DNA of 64,000 bases from QYPT01 sp036504835 (lineage in GTDB: Bacteria > Actinomycetota > Actinomycetes > Nanopelagicales > Nanopelagicaceae). The stretch spans positions 1-64,000 of the forward strand of contig DASXUM010000029.1 in the NCBI GenBank assembly GCA_036504835.1, written 5' to 3'. This document shows, piece by piece, positions 30,546 through 39,624 of the stretch. Under the pieces are notes generated by a model, which did not search any database, was not told the origin of the DNA, and worked only from the letters and a program-made list of their open reading frames with translations. Numbering within the stretch: position 1 is the stretch's first letter; each line of letters starts with the position of its first letter. The position numbers and the translations under genes are program-made.

Positions 30546-31246
30546 CGATTTCCTCCTGTTTGTGTGGTCTGTAGAAGATTCGTCGTCGGCGAAGCATTCG
30601 GGATATATGTGGTGCAGACTCCATCGCCGTGGGCAATAGTCGCCAGTCGTTGGACGTGAGTGCCCAACACTCTGGAGAACGCTTGCGTCTCGGCTTCGCA
30701 CAGCTGCGGGAATTGAGAGGCGACGTGGGCAATTGGGCAGTGATGCTGGCAAAGTTCCTCGCCATGGGCCCGCGGAAGCACAGTTGCCGCGTATCCCTCA
30801 TCGGTCAGGAATTGGGCAAGGGCGTCGGCCCGTGCCGCCGAACTGGTTTCAGAAGAAATGATGGGGGTGAGCGTTCGCTCGATTTCTGCAGCATGGGCAT
30901 TGGCGAAGGCCATCAGCGCCTCCGGACCCATCTGGGTTTGCAGGAATTTCAGAGCAGATACGGCCAAATCGTCATAGGAGTGTTCAAATTTCTCCCGACC
31001 AGCGTCGCTCATGACAAAGACCTTGGAGGGACGACCCCGCCCTCGGCCATTCACGATGTGCGGCTCTCGGGCAACGAGGAGACCCTCGGCGACTAGGGAA
31101 TCCAAATGACGCCTAATACCCGCGGGGGTAAAACCCAATTTTTCCGCGAGAACAACCGCGCTCATCGGTCCATTTTCCAGAATTGAGCGTGCTACCAGAT
31201 CTCGAGTACGGGGATCCTCGACCTCTCCGGCTGGCATCTTTTTCAC
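30542..31246 (-). CDS. sufR: SufR-type Fe-S sensing repressor
   Basis: DeoR/ArsR-like winged-helix regulator of the suf operon. The DNA-binding domain covers about 15-85 (GFTPAGIRRHLDSLVAEGLL, GRGRGRPSKVF). The C-terminal part has four cysteines at about 166, 170, 183 and 211, a C-X3-C-X12-C-X27-C spacing that fits the cluster ligands I recall for mycobacterial SufR. GTG 31246 is the likely start; ATG 31237 is an alternative that would be almost leaderless behind TATGTT. Confidence 0.92.
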   Translation of the reverse strand: MKKMPAGEVEDPRTRDLVARSILENGPMSAVVLAEKLGFTPAGIRRHLDSLVAEGLLVAREPHIVNGRGRGRPSKVFVMSDAGREKFEHSYDDLAVSALKFLQTQMGPEALMAFANAHAAEIERTLTPIISSETSSAARADALAQFLTDEGYAATVLPRAHGEELCQHHCPIAHVASQFPQLCEAETQAFSRVLGTHVQRLATIAHGDGVCTTYIPNASPTTNLLQTTQTGGNR

Positions 31247-31278
31247 AACATAAGTGTGTCGTAATTCCTCGTTTTACG
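31244..31278. promoter_or_regulatory. Candidate SufR operator and sufR promoter
   Basis: Two imperfect palindromes lie at the sufR start: CACA-N7-TGTG at 31244-31258, which overlaps the GTG codon and the possible -10 TATGTT, and CGTAA-N9-TTACG at 31260-31278. Autoregulation through a palindrome at the promoter is the known SufR mode. Assignment to SufR is inferred. Confidence 0.4.
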
Positions 31279-31334
31279 CCAGTTGGGGACTCGCGAGCGG
31301 GTCGGCCCTGTCTGCCATACCCCCCGGAAAGACT

Positions 31335-31340
31335 TAGGCT
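31335..31340 (+). promoter_or_regulatory. -10 box of leaderless ctaA
   Basis: TAGGCT ends 7 nt before ATG 31348, with no ribosome site between; it probably starts the ctaA-tkt-tal-pgi transcript at or near the start codon. Confidence 0.55.
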
Positions 31341-31347
31341 TGCCCGC

Positions 31348-32229
31348 ATGGCGTTAAGCGTGGAGGGTCTGCCCAAAGGACGGCTCGACAAGGCACTTTC
31401 CCCCATCTTGGGCCTTCTCCTCTTCTTCCAATCGGCCCTGGTAGTTACCGGCGGAGCCGTCCGCATCACTGGTTCGGGCTTGGGATGTCCGACCTGGCCC
31501 AAATGCACGAGCGGGTCTTTCACCCCAGTTCCCCACCAGGCACAGGGTCAACTTCACGTCTGGATCGAGTTCGGAAATCGCCTCGTAACTCTGGGACTCC
31601 TTAGTGTTTCCATCATTGCCGTCGTCGCGGTGCTGCGCCTTAAGCGATTTGATATTCGCGCCCTGACAATTGGCCAACTTGTGGGCATTCTCTTACAGAT
31701 TCCGCTGGGCGGAATCACGGTGCTTACTCATTTGAATCCCATCGCGGTCGCATCTCATTTCATTCTCTCCATTATCTTGATCGCCCTTGGAACCTCCTTG
31801 TTCGACAGACGATCTCCTTCTCCCCGTATTTATCCGAGCGTGCGCCCCGGCGTGCGGATCTTGTCGCGCTCGCACCTGACATTGACCGCTCTTGTTATCG
31901 CCGTCGGAACCGTCGTCACTGGAAGTGGACCAAATGCTGGTGACAGTTCGGCGCCTCGCTTCCATATCCACATTCAATTCATCGCCTGGTTGCACGCAGA
32001 TCTGGTGATTGGACTTGTAGTTCTCACGGGCATCATGCTCGTTGTAACTTCTCAGTATCCGTCTCTTCGTAGGCGCATTGCCATATTCGGCGTAGTTGCC
32101 CTTGCTCAGGGCGCTATCGGATTTCTTCAGTACTATCAAGGTCTGCCAGAACTCCTTGTTGGAGCACACCTTCTCGGCGTAACTCTAATTTGGATCAGCG
32201 CATGGCGAATACATCTAGCAACAAAGTGA
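31348..32229 (+). CDS. ctaA: Heme A synthase (COX15/CtaA)
   Basis: Membrane enzyme that oxidises the methyl group of heme O to give heme A for cytochrome aa3 oxidase. About eight hydrophobic helices; GLGCPTWPKC carries the extracytoplasmic cysteine pair, and HVWIEFGNRLV, HLNPIAVASHF, FHIHIQFIAWLHADL and VGAHLLG supply the heme-binding histidines. 293 residues from ATG 31348. It is divergent from sufR and 19 nt before tkt, the ctaA-tkt order common in Actinobacteria. Confidence 0.95.
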   Translation: MALSVEGLPKGRLDKALSPILGLLLFFQSALVVTGGAVRITGSGLGCPTWPKCTSGSFTPVPHQAQGQLHVWIEFGNRLVTLGLLSVSIIAVVAVLRLKRFDIRALTIGQLVGILLQIPLGGITVLTHLNPIAVASHFILSIILIALGTSLFDRRSPSPRIYPSVRPGVRILSRSHLTLTALVIAVGTVVTGSGPNAGDSSAPRFHIHIQFIAWLHADLVIGLVVLTGIMLVVTSQYPSLRRRIAIFGVVALAQGAIGFLQYYQGLPELLVGAHLLGVTLIWISAWRIHLATK

Positions 32230-32248
32230 CGGACGGGGAAAGGAAGAA

Positions 32249-34303
32249 ATGAAAGAGGAACTCATGCAGTGGAGTGATCTTGATGATCGAGCTATCGCTT
32301 ACGCGCGTGCGTTGGCAATGGATGCGGTGCAAAAAGTGGGTAATGGGCATCCCGGCACTGCAATGGCATTAGCGCCACTTGCATACTCTCTCTTCCAGCG
32401 ACACCTCGTTCACGATCCTAATGACCCCACCTGGTTGGGACGCGATCGATTCATACTTTCATGTGGACATTCCTCTCTGACCTTGTACACGCAACTTTTT
32501 TACAGTGGTTATGGTCTGGAAATGAAGGATCTTCAGGAATTCCGCACGTGGGGTTCCCTCACTCCGGGACACCCAGAGCACGGCCACACAGCGGGGGTGG
32601 AGACAACAACCGGTCCCCTTGGACAAGGAGTTGCGAACGGCGTTGGCATGGCAATGGCGGCGCGCTACGAGCGAGGGCTTCTGGATCCCGATGCGCCTGT
32701 TGGAACAAGCATTTTTGATCATCAAATCTGGGTTATATGTTCAGATGGCGACCTTGAAGAAGGTGTGAGCGCCGAAGCATCCTCTCTTGCTGGAACGCAG
32801 GGATTAGGCGCACTTAACGTCATCTACGATGACAATCGAATTTCAATTGAGGGTGACACGCACGTCGCCTTCACCGAAGATGTATCGGCACGCTTCCGAG
32901 CTTACGGGTGGAACGTTATAGATGTGGCAGCTCTGCCAGACGGAAATGTAGATCGACCGGCGTTGGAGCAAGCTATGACGCAGGCCAAGAGCAGTACGGA
33001 CAAGCCAACATTGATTCGGATGAAATCTGTCATCGCCTGGCCGGCGCCCCATGCACAGGGAACCGCCAAGTCCCATGGTTCAGCACTTGGAGACGCAGAG
33101 GTTGCCGAGACCAAGAGCGCACTTGGACTTGACCCAGAACAGAAGTTTGCGATGCCTAAAGAGATCCTCGATCACGTGCGTGCCGTTAAGTCGCGCGGCG
33201 CATCCGTGCACGCAGATTGGGATGCACGATTCAAGAAATGGGAATCTGACAACCCTGGTCGCGCCCAACTTCTTTCACGTTTGCGAGAGCGCTCACTGCC
33301 TTCAGATTGGGACGATGCAATTCCCGAATTCTCCTCGGAAAAAGAGATTGCTACACGCAAAGCATCTGGCGACGTGATCGCCCAGATTGCCAAGGTGCTC
33401 CCGGAATTCTGGGGAGGTTCGGCCGACTTGGCCGAGAGCAACAACACCACCATCGAAGGCGGTGGCTCATTCTTGCCGACGGGCAGCACCATGTCGGGCG
33501 CAAACCCATATGGCCGGATCATTCACTTTGGAATTCGCGAACATGCAATGGGTTCAATTCTCAATGGAATCACCTTGCATGGCCTCACTCGAACTTTCGG
33601 TGGAACCTTCCTGGTCTTCAGCGACTACATGAGGCCAGCGGTGCGGTTGGCTGCACTCATGAATCTTGGCGTGACATTCGTTTGGACCCATGACTCAATT
33701 GGGTTGGGAGAAGACGGGCCTACCCATCAACCAGTCGAACACATCGCAGCACTTCGAGCGATCCCCAACTTGTCCGTGATTCGACCGGCAGATGCCAATG
33801 AAACGGCGGAAGCATGGCGTGTGATTCTGACAAGAGACGAGCCAAGCGCAATCCTGCTTTCACGACAGAACCTTCCAGTCTTCGACCGCAGGACATTCGC
33901 AAGTGCCCGCGGAGTCGAAAAAGGCGCTTACATTCTCAAGGAATCGAGTTCGGATCCAAAGGCAATTTTGATAGCTACAGGCTCGGAAGTCTCCCTTGCG
34001 GTATCAGCACAAGCAACCCTTGAATCTCAGGGAATCCCAACGAGAGTTGTGAGTGCGCCCTGCTTGGAATGGTTCGATCGACAGAGCCAAGCCTACAAAG
34101 ACGAGGTGCTCCCCAAATCAGTGGGAGTCAAAATCAGCATTGAGGCAGGTATTGCTCAAGGTTGGCGAGATTATTTGGGAGACCAGGGCTTCTCGATATC
34201 GCTTGAGCATTTCGGTGCATCAGCTTCAGCCGCAACCCTTTTCAAGCAGTTCGGATTTACCGCCGAGCGAATCGTCGAAGAAGTTATGGGGAGGCTTTCT
34301 TGA
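32249..34303 (+). CDS. tkt: Transketolase
   Basis: TPP enzyme of the non-oxidative pentose phosphate pathway. The N-terminal domain has GNGHPGTAMA and the TPP motif ICSDGDLEEGVSAEA...YDDNRIS; the middle domain has HFGIREHAMGSILNG with the catalytic Glu, HDSIGLGEDGPTHQP and a C-terminal transketolase domain. 684 residues. GGAAAGGAAG stands just before ATG 32249; a second ATG five codons on is possible. Confidence 0.97.
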   Translation: MKEELMQWSDLDDRAIAYARALAMDAVQKVGNGHPGTAMALAPLAYSLFQRHLVHDPNDPTWLGRDRFILSCGHSSLTLYTQLFYSGYGLEMKDLQEFRTWGSLTPGHPEHGHTAGVETTTGPLGQGVANGVGMAMAARYERGLLDPDAPVGTSIFDHQIWVICSDGDLEEGVSAEASSLAGTQGLGALNVIYDDNRISIEGDTHVAFTEDVSARFRAYGWNVIDVAALPDGNVDRPALEQAMTQAKSSTDKPTLIRMKSVIAWPAPHAQGTAKSHGSALGDAEVAETKSALGLDPEQKFAMPKEILDHVRAVKSRGASVHADWDARFKKWESDNPGRAQLLSRLRERSLPSDWDDAIPEFSSEKEIATRKASGDVIAQIAKVLPEFWGGSADLAESNNTTIEGGGSFLPTGSTMSGANPYGRIIHFGIREHAMGSILNGITLHGLTRTFGGTFLVFSDYMRPAVRLAALMNLGVTFVWTHDSIGLGEDGPTHQPVEHIAALRAIPNLSVIRPADANETAEAWRVILTRDEPSAILLSRQNLPVFDRRTFASARGVEKGAYILKESSSDPKAILIATGSEVSLAVSAQATLESQGIPTRVVSAPCLEWFDRQSQAYKDEVLPKSVGVKISIEAGIAQGWRDYLGDQGFSISLEHFGASASAATLFKQFGFTAERIVEEVMGRLS

Positions 34304-35397
34304 TTACCGATCAGATTTCAAGTGCAGGGACATCTATCTGGCTCGATGACCTATCTCGCAGCAAGATCACCGGCGAGGACGCGCATAGTTTGCCCTATCG
34401 CATCGCGCATAACAACGTAGTTGGCGTTACAACAAACCCGAGCATCTTCAACTCTGCAATTTCTCATGGCGCCGAATATGCGTCGAGTATCGCCGCCCTC
34501 AAGGCTCACTCAGTGGAAGAGGTTGTGCAGGTCTTGACGACTGATGATGTGCGAAGCGCCTGCGATTTGTTTGCTCCAATATTCGAGGTTAGCAATGGCA
34601 TAGACGGTCGAGTGAGCATTGAGGTTGATCCGAGATTGGCTCACGAAACTGAAGAGTCAATCAAGCAGGGGCGTGAATTATGGAAATTGGTCGACCGTCC
34701 AAATGTGATGATCAAGATCCCCGCAACGCTAGAAGGACTGGATGCGATCACGGCACTCCTTGCAGATGGCATCAGCGTAAACGTGACCCTCATCTTCTCC
34801 GTCGAACGCTACGTTAAGGTCTTTGAAGCCTTCATGAAGGGCCTGGAACTCAGGTTGGCTGCTGGTAAAAGCATTTCGGAGGTGACATCTGTGGCCTCCC
34901 TGTTCGTAAGCCGAGTCGACACGGCCGTCGACGCCATCTTGAAGGCGAACAACTCACCATCGTCAACTGCGTTGCTTGGGAAGGCGGCGATCGCCAATGC
35001 CGTCCTCACCTATCAAGCATTTGAAGCCCTCTCTGCAACACCGCGATCGAAAGCCCTTGAAAGTAATGGCGCACGTATCCAGCGACCCCTCTGGGCATCA
35101 ACCGGGGTCAAGGATCCAGCCTATGACGACACCCGATACGTATTGGATCTGGTTGCGCCCAACACTGTAAACACGATGCCGCAGGCAACATTGGATGCTG
35201 TCATTGATCATGGCGTACTTCGAGAAGTCACTCTCGAGGCAGAGTACGCAAAATCACAATCGGTCTTCTTCTTGTTAGAAGAAGTTGGTGTTTCAATGAA
35301 CGATGTGACGAACGAATTGGAAAGAGACGGTGTCAAGAAGTTCGCAGATGCCTGGAACGAACTATTAGCGAATGTCGGAAAGGCACTGAACGCATGA
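34300..35397 (+). CDS. tal: Transaldolase
   Basis: Moves a dihydroxyacetone unit between sugar phosphates. It has GVTTNPSIFNSAI near the N-terminus, the Schiff-base lysine in NVMIKIPAT (about 139) and SVASLFVSRVD. 365 residues, the long actinobacterial/cyanobacterial form. It starts with TTG at 34300, which overlaps the tkt stop (TTGA) and follows GGGGAGG by about 5 nt; no ATG is available nearby. Its stop overlaps the pgi start. Confidence 0.95.
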   Translation: MITDQISSAGTSIWLDDLSRSKITGEDAHSLPYRIAHNNVVGVTTNPSIFNSAISHGAEYASSIAALKAHSVEEVVQVLTTDDVRSACDLFAPIFEVSNGIDGRVSIEVDPRLAHETEESIKQGRELWKLVDRPNVMIKIPATLEGLDAITALLADGISVNVTLIFSVERYVKVFEAFMKGLELRLAAGKSISEVTSVASLFVSRVDTAVDAILKANNSPSSTALLGKAAIANAVLTYQAFEALSATPRSKALESNGARIQRPLWASTGVKDPAYDDTRYVLDLVAPNTVNTMPQATLDAVIDHGVLREVTLEAEYAKSQSVFFLLEEVGVSMNDVTNELERDGVKKFADAWNELLANVGKALNA

Positions 35398-36932
35398 TTT
35401 TATTACACGGGTCTCAGACTTCGAAGATCGATCCTTATGATCCCCGCTTCCTTGCACTTGTCCAAGCAAGTCAGAAAATCGCGGAGAAGGACGCTTCTTC
35501 GTGGGGCCCTGCCGCCCAGGAAGAAGCATCGATTCGACTCAACTGGGTGGATAGTCCACAAACATCCCGTGCGCTTCTTCCTGAATTAGATGCTCTCGCG
35601 GCAAGGTATCGCGCATTCAGCCGTGTGGTGCTGTGCGGAATGGGCGGTTCCTCATTGGCTCCTGAAGTTATCGCGGCATCGTTCGAGAAGGACTTGTTCG
35701 TGCTGGACAGTACAGACCCGGATTACATTGCACACGCCTTGAACGGGGATCTTTCCAAGACCGTTGTCGTCGTGAGCTCGAAGTCGGGCTCGACCGTCGA
35801 GACTGCGTCGCAGCGAGCACTTTTCGAATGGCAATTCACGAACGCCGGACTCAATCCAACAGATCACATGGTGATCGTTACCGATCCCGGTTCTCCTCTG
35901 GACAAAGATGCACGAACTCGCGGTTTCGCCGTCGTCAATGCTGATCCCAACGTAGGTGGGCGCTTCAGCGCGCTCACGGCATTTGGATTGGTTCCCGCAG
36001 CCTTGCTGGGCATTGATGTGTCAGTTCTCCTGGATGCGGCGAGTGACGTTCTCCCCTCTTTCCAAGGCAATCAATCCCCGGCAGTTGCAGCGGCATTCAT
36101 GTTGGCCTACCAATCCGGCCAATACCTTGCCTTTAGTGATACAGACTCTGGAATGCCGGGTCTTTCTGATTGGATCGAACAACTCATTGCCGAGTCAACG
36201 GGAAAAGAAAAGGTCGGTCGGCTGCCAATTGTGCTCGAATCACAATCGTCGCCGATCGGCGGTGAAGGTATGCGAATTTCTTTCTCAGGCAAGAGCGACT
36301 TGGTCATCGAGGGTGACTTGGGTTCGCAGTTTATTTTCTGGGAGTGGGTTACTGCCCTTCTTGGGTTTGCATTGGAGATAGACCCCTTTAATCAGCCGAA
36401 CGTGACCGAGGCAAAAGAACAGACCGCCTCACTACTTACCGCCTGGGCAGGCAAACTTCCGAAGTTCACCCCTAATTTCGTTGATGGTGCAGTAGAGATC
36501 TTCGCCGACGCATCGACAGTGCAAGATGCGCTAACAAAGGTCATTGACGCCGTCTCCCCCGACGGTTACATAGCAGTCATGGCATACCTGGATCGAAAGG
36601 GTGACGAGGAGCTAGCTCAATTGCGACGGATACTGGCTGAAAAGAGTTCGCGGCCGGTGACCTTCGGTTGGGGTCCTCGTTTTCTGCACTCAACTGGTCA
36701 GTTCCATAAAGGTGGGCAGCAAAACGGTGTATTCCTTCAAATCACTGGTGAACCCAGCCTTGATATCGAAATCCCGGGAAAAGAATTTACTTTCAAAACC
36801 CTCATCGCCGCACAGGCATTAGGTGATGGGCAGGCCCTGTCATCGCGAGGATTGACCGTTGTACGCCTTCATCTGCGCGACCGAGACAACGGCATCGCTG
36901 AAATCCTCAGCGCGGCAAGAGCGATTATTTAG
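35394..36932 (+). CDS. pgi: Glucose-6-phosphate isomerase
   Basis: Interconverts glucose-6-phosphate and fructose-6-phosphate. It has VLCGMGGSSLAPEV, VSSKSGSTVETASQ (phosphate binding), GGRFSALTAFGL and FLHSTGQFHKGG with the catalytic His. At 512 residues it is closer to the isomerase half of the known transaldolase-isomerase fusions than to the 550-residue E. coli type; here tal and pgi are separate but overlap as ATGA. Its last codon overlaps the convergent rbpA stop. Confidence 0.93.
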   Translation: MILLHGSQTSKIDPYDPRFLALVQASQKIAEKDASSWGPAAQEEASIRLNWVDSPQTSRALLPELDALAARYRAFSRVVLCGMGGSSLAPEVIAASFEKDLFVLDSTDPDYIAHALNGDLSKTVVVVSSKSGSTVETASQRALFEWQFTNAGLNPTDHMVIVTDPGSPLDKDARTRGFAVVNADPNVGGRFSALTAFGLVPAALLGIDVSVLLDAASDVLPSFQGNQSPAVAAAFMLAYQSGQYLAFSDTDSGMPGLSDWIEQLIAESTGKEKVGRLPIVLESQSSPIGGEGMRISFSGKSDLVIEGDLGSQFIFWEWVTALLGFALEIDPFNQPNVTEAKEQTASLLTAWAGKLPKFTPNFVDGAVEIFADASTVQDALTKVIDAVSPDGYIAVMAYLDRKGDEELAQLRRILAEKSSRPVTFGWGPRFLHSTGQFHKGGQQNGVFLQITGEPSLDIEIPGKEFTFKTLIAAQALGDGQALSSRGLTVVRLHLRDRDNGIAEILSAARAII

Positions 36933-37276
36933 TCTTCGTCTTCTCCGCGAAGTTTGCGAAGAGCCTCTTCTAGGATCTTCTGTCCTTCAGCATCGCTGCG
37001 ACGCTCTTTCACATAAGCCAAGTGGGTCTTGTATGGCTCGTTCTTGATGGGGCTGGGCGGATTGGCCTTGTCACGACCGGCCGGGTAACCACAGCGAGGA
37101 CAGTCCCACTCATCCGGGATGACCACAGTTGCGTCCTCTGCAAAGGAGGGACGGGTCTCGTGCCCATTGGCACACCAGTAAGAAATTTGGAATCGGCCGA
37201 TCGATTCTCCGCGCTCGGCCTCGCCCATTGGGCCTGCACCGACGCGACTACCCCGAATTGCGCTTCCGCCTGCCAT
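36929..37276 (-). CDS. rbpA: RNA polymerase-binding protein RbpA
   Basis: Actinobacteria-specific factor that binds sigma and RNA polymerase and stabilises promoter opening. The basic Gly-rich N-terminus is followed by a zinc-ribbon core (YWCANGHET, WDCPRCG) and the sigma-interaction domain (about 70-115, KNEPYKTHLAYVKERRS). 115 residues. GGGAG stands about 5 nt before the ATG. The stop codon overlaps the pgi stop. Confidence 0.96.
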   Translation of the reverse strand: MAGGSAIRGSRVGAGPMGEAERGESIGRFQISYWCANGHETRPSFAEDATVVIPDEWDCPRCGYPAGRDKANPPSPIKNEPYKTHLAYVKERRSDAEGQKILEEALRKLRGEDED

Positions 37277-37350
37277 CTTTACTCCCTGTTGTAGTTACAC
37301 CTTCACGATTGTAGAAAATTCCGTCAATCCGTACCCATGCCGAATGCGAC

Positions 37351-37578
37351 CTACTTAAGGGCCAAACTCAGAGCAACGACACCGGCGAACCAGAGACCGC
37401 CCACCACGATGGTAATTCTGTCGAGGTTACGTTCGACCACAGAGGACCCGCCATAGTTCGAGGAGACCCCGCCGCCAAAGAGATCGGAGAGCCCGCTGCC
37501 CTTGCCCTTATGCAACAGGACCAGAAGTACCATCAGGACGCTCGTGATCACGAGCAGAATGGACAGAGCCAGTTTCAT
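37351..37578 (-). CDS. secG: Preprotein translocase subunit SecG
   Basis: 75-residue membrane protein with two helices (about 2-21 and 53-74) around HKGKGSGLSDLFGGG, the conserved SecG loop. It supports SecYE export. It ends the gap-pgk-tpiA-secG cluster, as in other Actinobacteria. Confidence 0.93.
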   Translation of the reverse strand: MKLALSILLVITSVLMVLLVLLHKGKGSGLSDLFGGGVSSNYGGSSVVERNLDRITIVVGGLWFAGVVALSLALK

Positions 37579-37644
37579 TTTTACCCCTTATTGGTCCTTG
37601 CTAGTTCGCAAACCAGTAGAGGAGAAGGATAACGCACCTGCACC

Positions 37645-38412
37645 TTATTTATAGAACTTGGCGATCCGGGCCAATTCCTCAGGATCCAGGCTCGCCCCGC
37701 CAATAAGGGCTCCGTCTACATCCGGCTGCTTCATGATTTCGGCGATATTGGAGGATTTGACCGAACCGCCGTAGAGGATCCTCATTGCCTGGGCAATCTC
37801 GGGAGAGCCAATCGCCTCGATCTCTCCTCGTATCGCGCTGCAGACCTCTTGGGCATCCTCTGCGGTAGCTGTCTTTCCAGTACCGATTGCCCAAATAGGT
37901 TCGTAGGCGATGACGATCTTCTTGAGATCGGGCTTGCTCAAATTCGCAAGTCCAGCGCGAATCTGTCGAATGACGTAGGAAACATGGGTACCGGCTTCTC
38001 TTACGGATAAATCCTCACCCACACAGAAGATTGGAGTGAGGTCGTTAGCCAGAGCCGCCTTGATCTTCCGATTCACCAGAGCATCGTCTTCACGATGAAT
38101 TGTTCGTCGCTCACTATGACCGACAATGACGAAAGTGCAGCCAAGTTTAGCCAACATCGATCCAGAAATGTCTCCAGTGAATGCGCCTGCGCTCTCCGGA
38201 GAAATATCTTGCGCACCGTAAAGCAAACGAAGGCGATCGCCATCAACCAGAGTCTGTACCGAACGAATGTCGGTGAAGGGAGGAAGAACTGCGACATCGA
38301 CCGCGTCATAGTCCTTGTCGTCAAGGCTATAGACAAGCTTCTGTGTCACTGCGATGGCCTCAAGGTGATTGAGATTCATCTTCCAGTTACCAGCCATCAA
38401 CGGCTTGCGCAT
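37645..38412 (-). CDS. tpiA: Triose-phosphate isomerase
   Basis: TIM-barrel enzyme of glycolysis. It has the active-site lysine in GNWKMN, the catalytic His in VIVGHSERR, the catalytic Glu in AYEPIWAIGTGKTAT and YGGSVKSSN for phosphate binding. 255 residues, normal. It follows pgk by 27 nt. Confidence 0.97.
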   Translation of the reverse strand: MRKPLMAGNWKMNLNHLEAIAVTQKLVYSLDDKDYDAVDVAVLPPFTDIRSVQTLVDGDRLRLLYGAQDISPESAGAFTGDISGSMLAKLGCTFVIVGHSERRTIHREDDALVNRKIKAALANDLTPIFCVGEDLSVREAGTHVSYVIRQIRAGLANLSKPDLKKIVIAYEPIWAIGTGKTATAEDAQEVCSAIRGEIEAIGSPEIAQAMRILYGGSVKSSNIAEIMKQPDVDGALIGGASLDPEELARIAKFYK

Positions 38413-38439
38413 TATTTCTCCTTTGGTTTTTGAAAGTCT

Positions 38440-39624
38440 TTACAGACCGAGAGCTTGCAGGCCAGGAAGTTCCTTGCCTTCAAGGTATTCAAGCGAGGCG
38501 CCGCCACCCGTGGAAATGTAGCCAAAATCGGTGTCGGCAAATCCAAGGGCTCTAACGGCAGCGGCTGAGTCTCCCCCGCCAACTACTGAAATTCCCGCGA
38601 CTTTTGTTAACGCCTCTGCAACCACTTTGGTACCGGCCGCAAATGCTGGGAATTCAAAAACGCCCATCGGTCCGTTCCAGAAAACAGTTTTGCATCCAAT
38701 GATTGCAGTAGCGAAGGCTTTCGCCGATTCTGGACCGATGTCTAGCCCCATCTGATCGTTCGGGATGGAGTCGGCAGCAACGATTGTCGCGGGGGCATCC
38801 GCAGAGAATTTTGGGGCGACGACAATGTCTGTAGGCAAATGAAGTGTGACACCATTTTCTTTGGCGCGCGCAATGAGGTCGGTGACCGTTGGAAGCAGTT
38901 CGACTTCAACGAGTGAGGTCCCAATGCCTTTTCCTTGAGCTGCGAGGAAGGTGAAAACCATTCCGCCGCCAATAGCCAGAACGTTGACTTTATCGAGCAA
39001 GTTCGAGATTACCCCGATCTTGTCTGAGACTTTGGCACCACCGAGCACGACGCCATAAGGCCTTTGCGGATCCTGGGTCAATTGCTTGAGGACTTTCACC
39101 TCGGCATCAATCAAAAATCCAGCGGCATGCGGAAGCAGTTTGGGAAGGTCAAAAACAGAGGCGTGCTTGCGGTGAACGGCTCCGAAACCGTCACCGACGT
39201 AAGCATCAACTAAAGCAGCAATCTCCTTGGCGAATGCGACCCGCTCGGCCTCATCTTTACTGGTTTCGGCGTCATTGAATCGCAGATTTTCCAACAAGAG
39301 AATCTGCCCTGCACCGAGCGATTTCGCTTTACTCGAAAAGTCATCGCCCGCTCCCGCGAATTCAACGGATGTGCCCAGCAGTTTTGACAATCGTGCAGCA
39401 ACCGGAGCTAATGAAAGTTCAGGTTTTACTTCGCCCTTTGGACGGCCAAGGTGAGCGCCAATGACGATCGATGCACCACCATTAAGCAAGAACTTAATGG
39501 TGGGCAACGATGCGCGAATACGTCCGTCGTCGGTGATGACACCGTCTTTGAGAGGAACATTGAGATCGCAACGGAGGAAGACCCGTTTACCTGCGATCTC
39601 AAGTCCCGCAAGTGATGAAGACAT
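38440..39624 (-). CDS. pgk: Phosphoglycerate kinase
   Basis: ATP-forming step of lower glycolysis. The N-terminal domain has RVFLRCDLNVPLKDG and IVIGAHLGRPKG; the C-terminal domain has VLGGAKVSDKIGV and STGGGASLEYLEGKELPG. 394 residues. The ATG at 39624 shares one base with the gap stop (TAATG); the open frame upstream lies inside gap. Confidence 0.97.
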   Translation of the reverse strand: MSSSLAGLEIAGKRVFLRCDLNVPLKDGVITDDGRIRASLPTIKFLLNGGASIVIGAHLGRPKGEVKPELSLAPVAARLSKLLGTSVEFAGAGDDFSSKAKSLGAGQILLLENLRFNDAETSKDEAERVAFAKEIAALVDAYVGDGFGAVHRKHASVFDLPKLLPHAAGFLIDAEVKVLKQLTQDPQRPYGVVLGGAKVSDKIGVISNLLDKVNVLAIGGGMVFTFLAAQGKGIGTSLVEVELLPTVTDLIARAKENGVTLHLPTDIVVAPKFSADAPATIVAADSIPNDQMGLDIGPESAKAFATAIIGCKTVFWNGPMGVFEFPAFAAGTKVVAEALTKVAGISVVGGGDSAAAVRALGFADTDFGYISTGGGASLEYLEGKELPGLQALGL

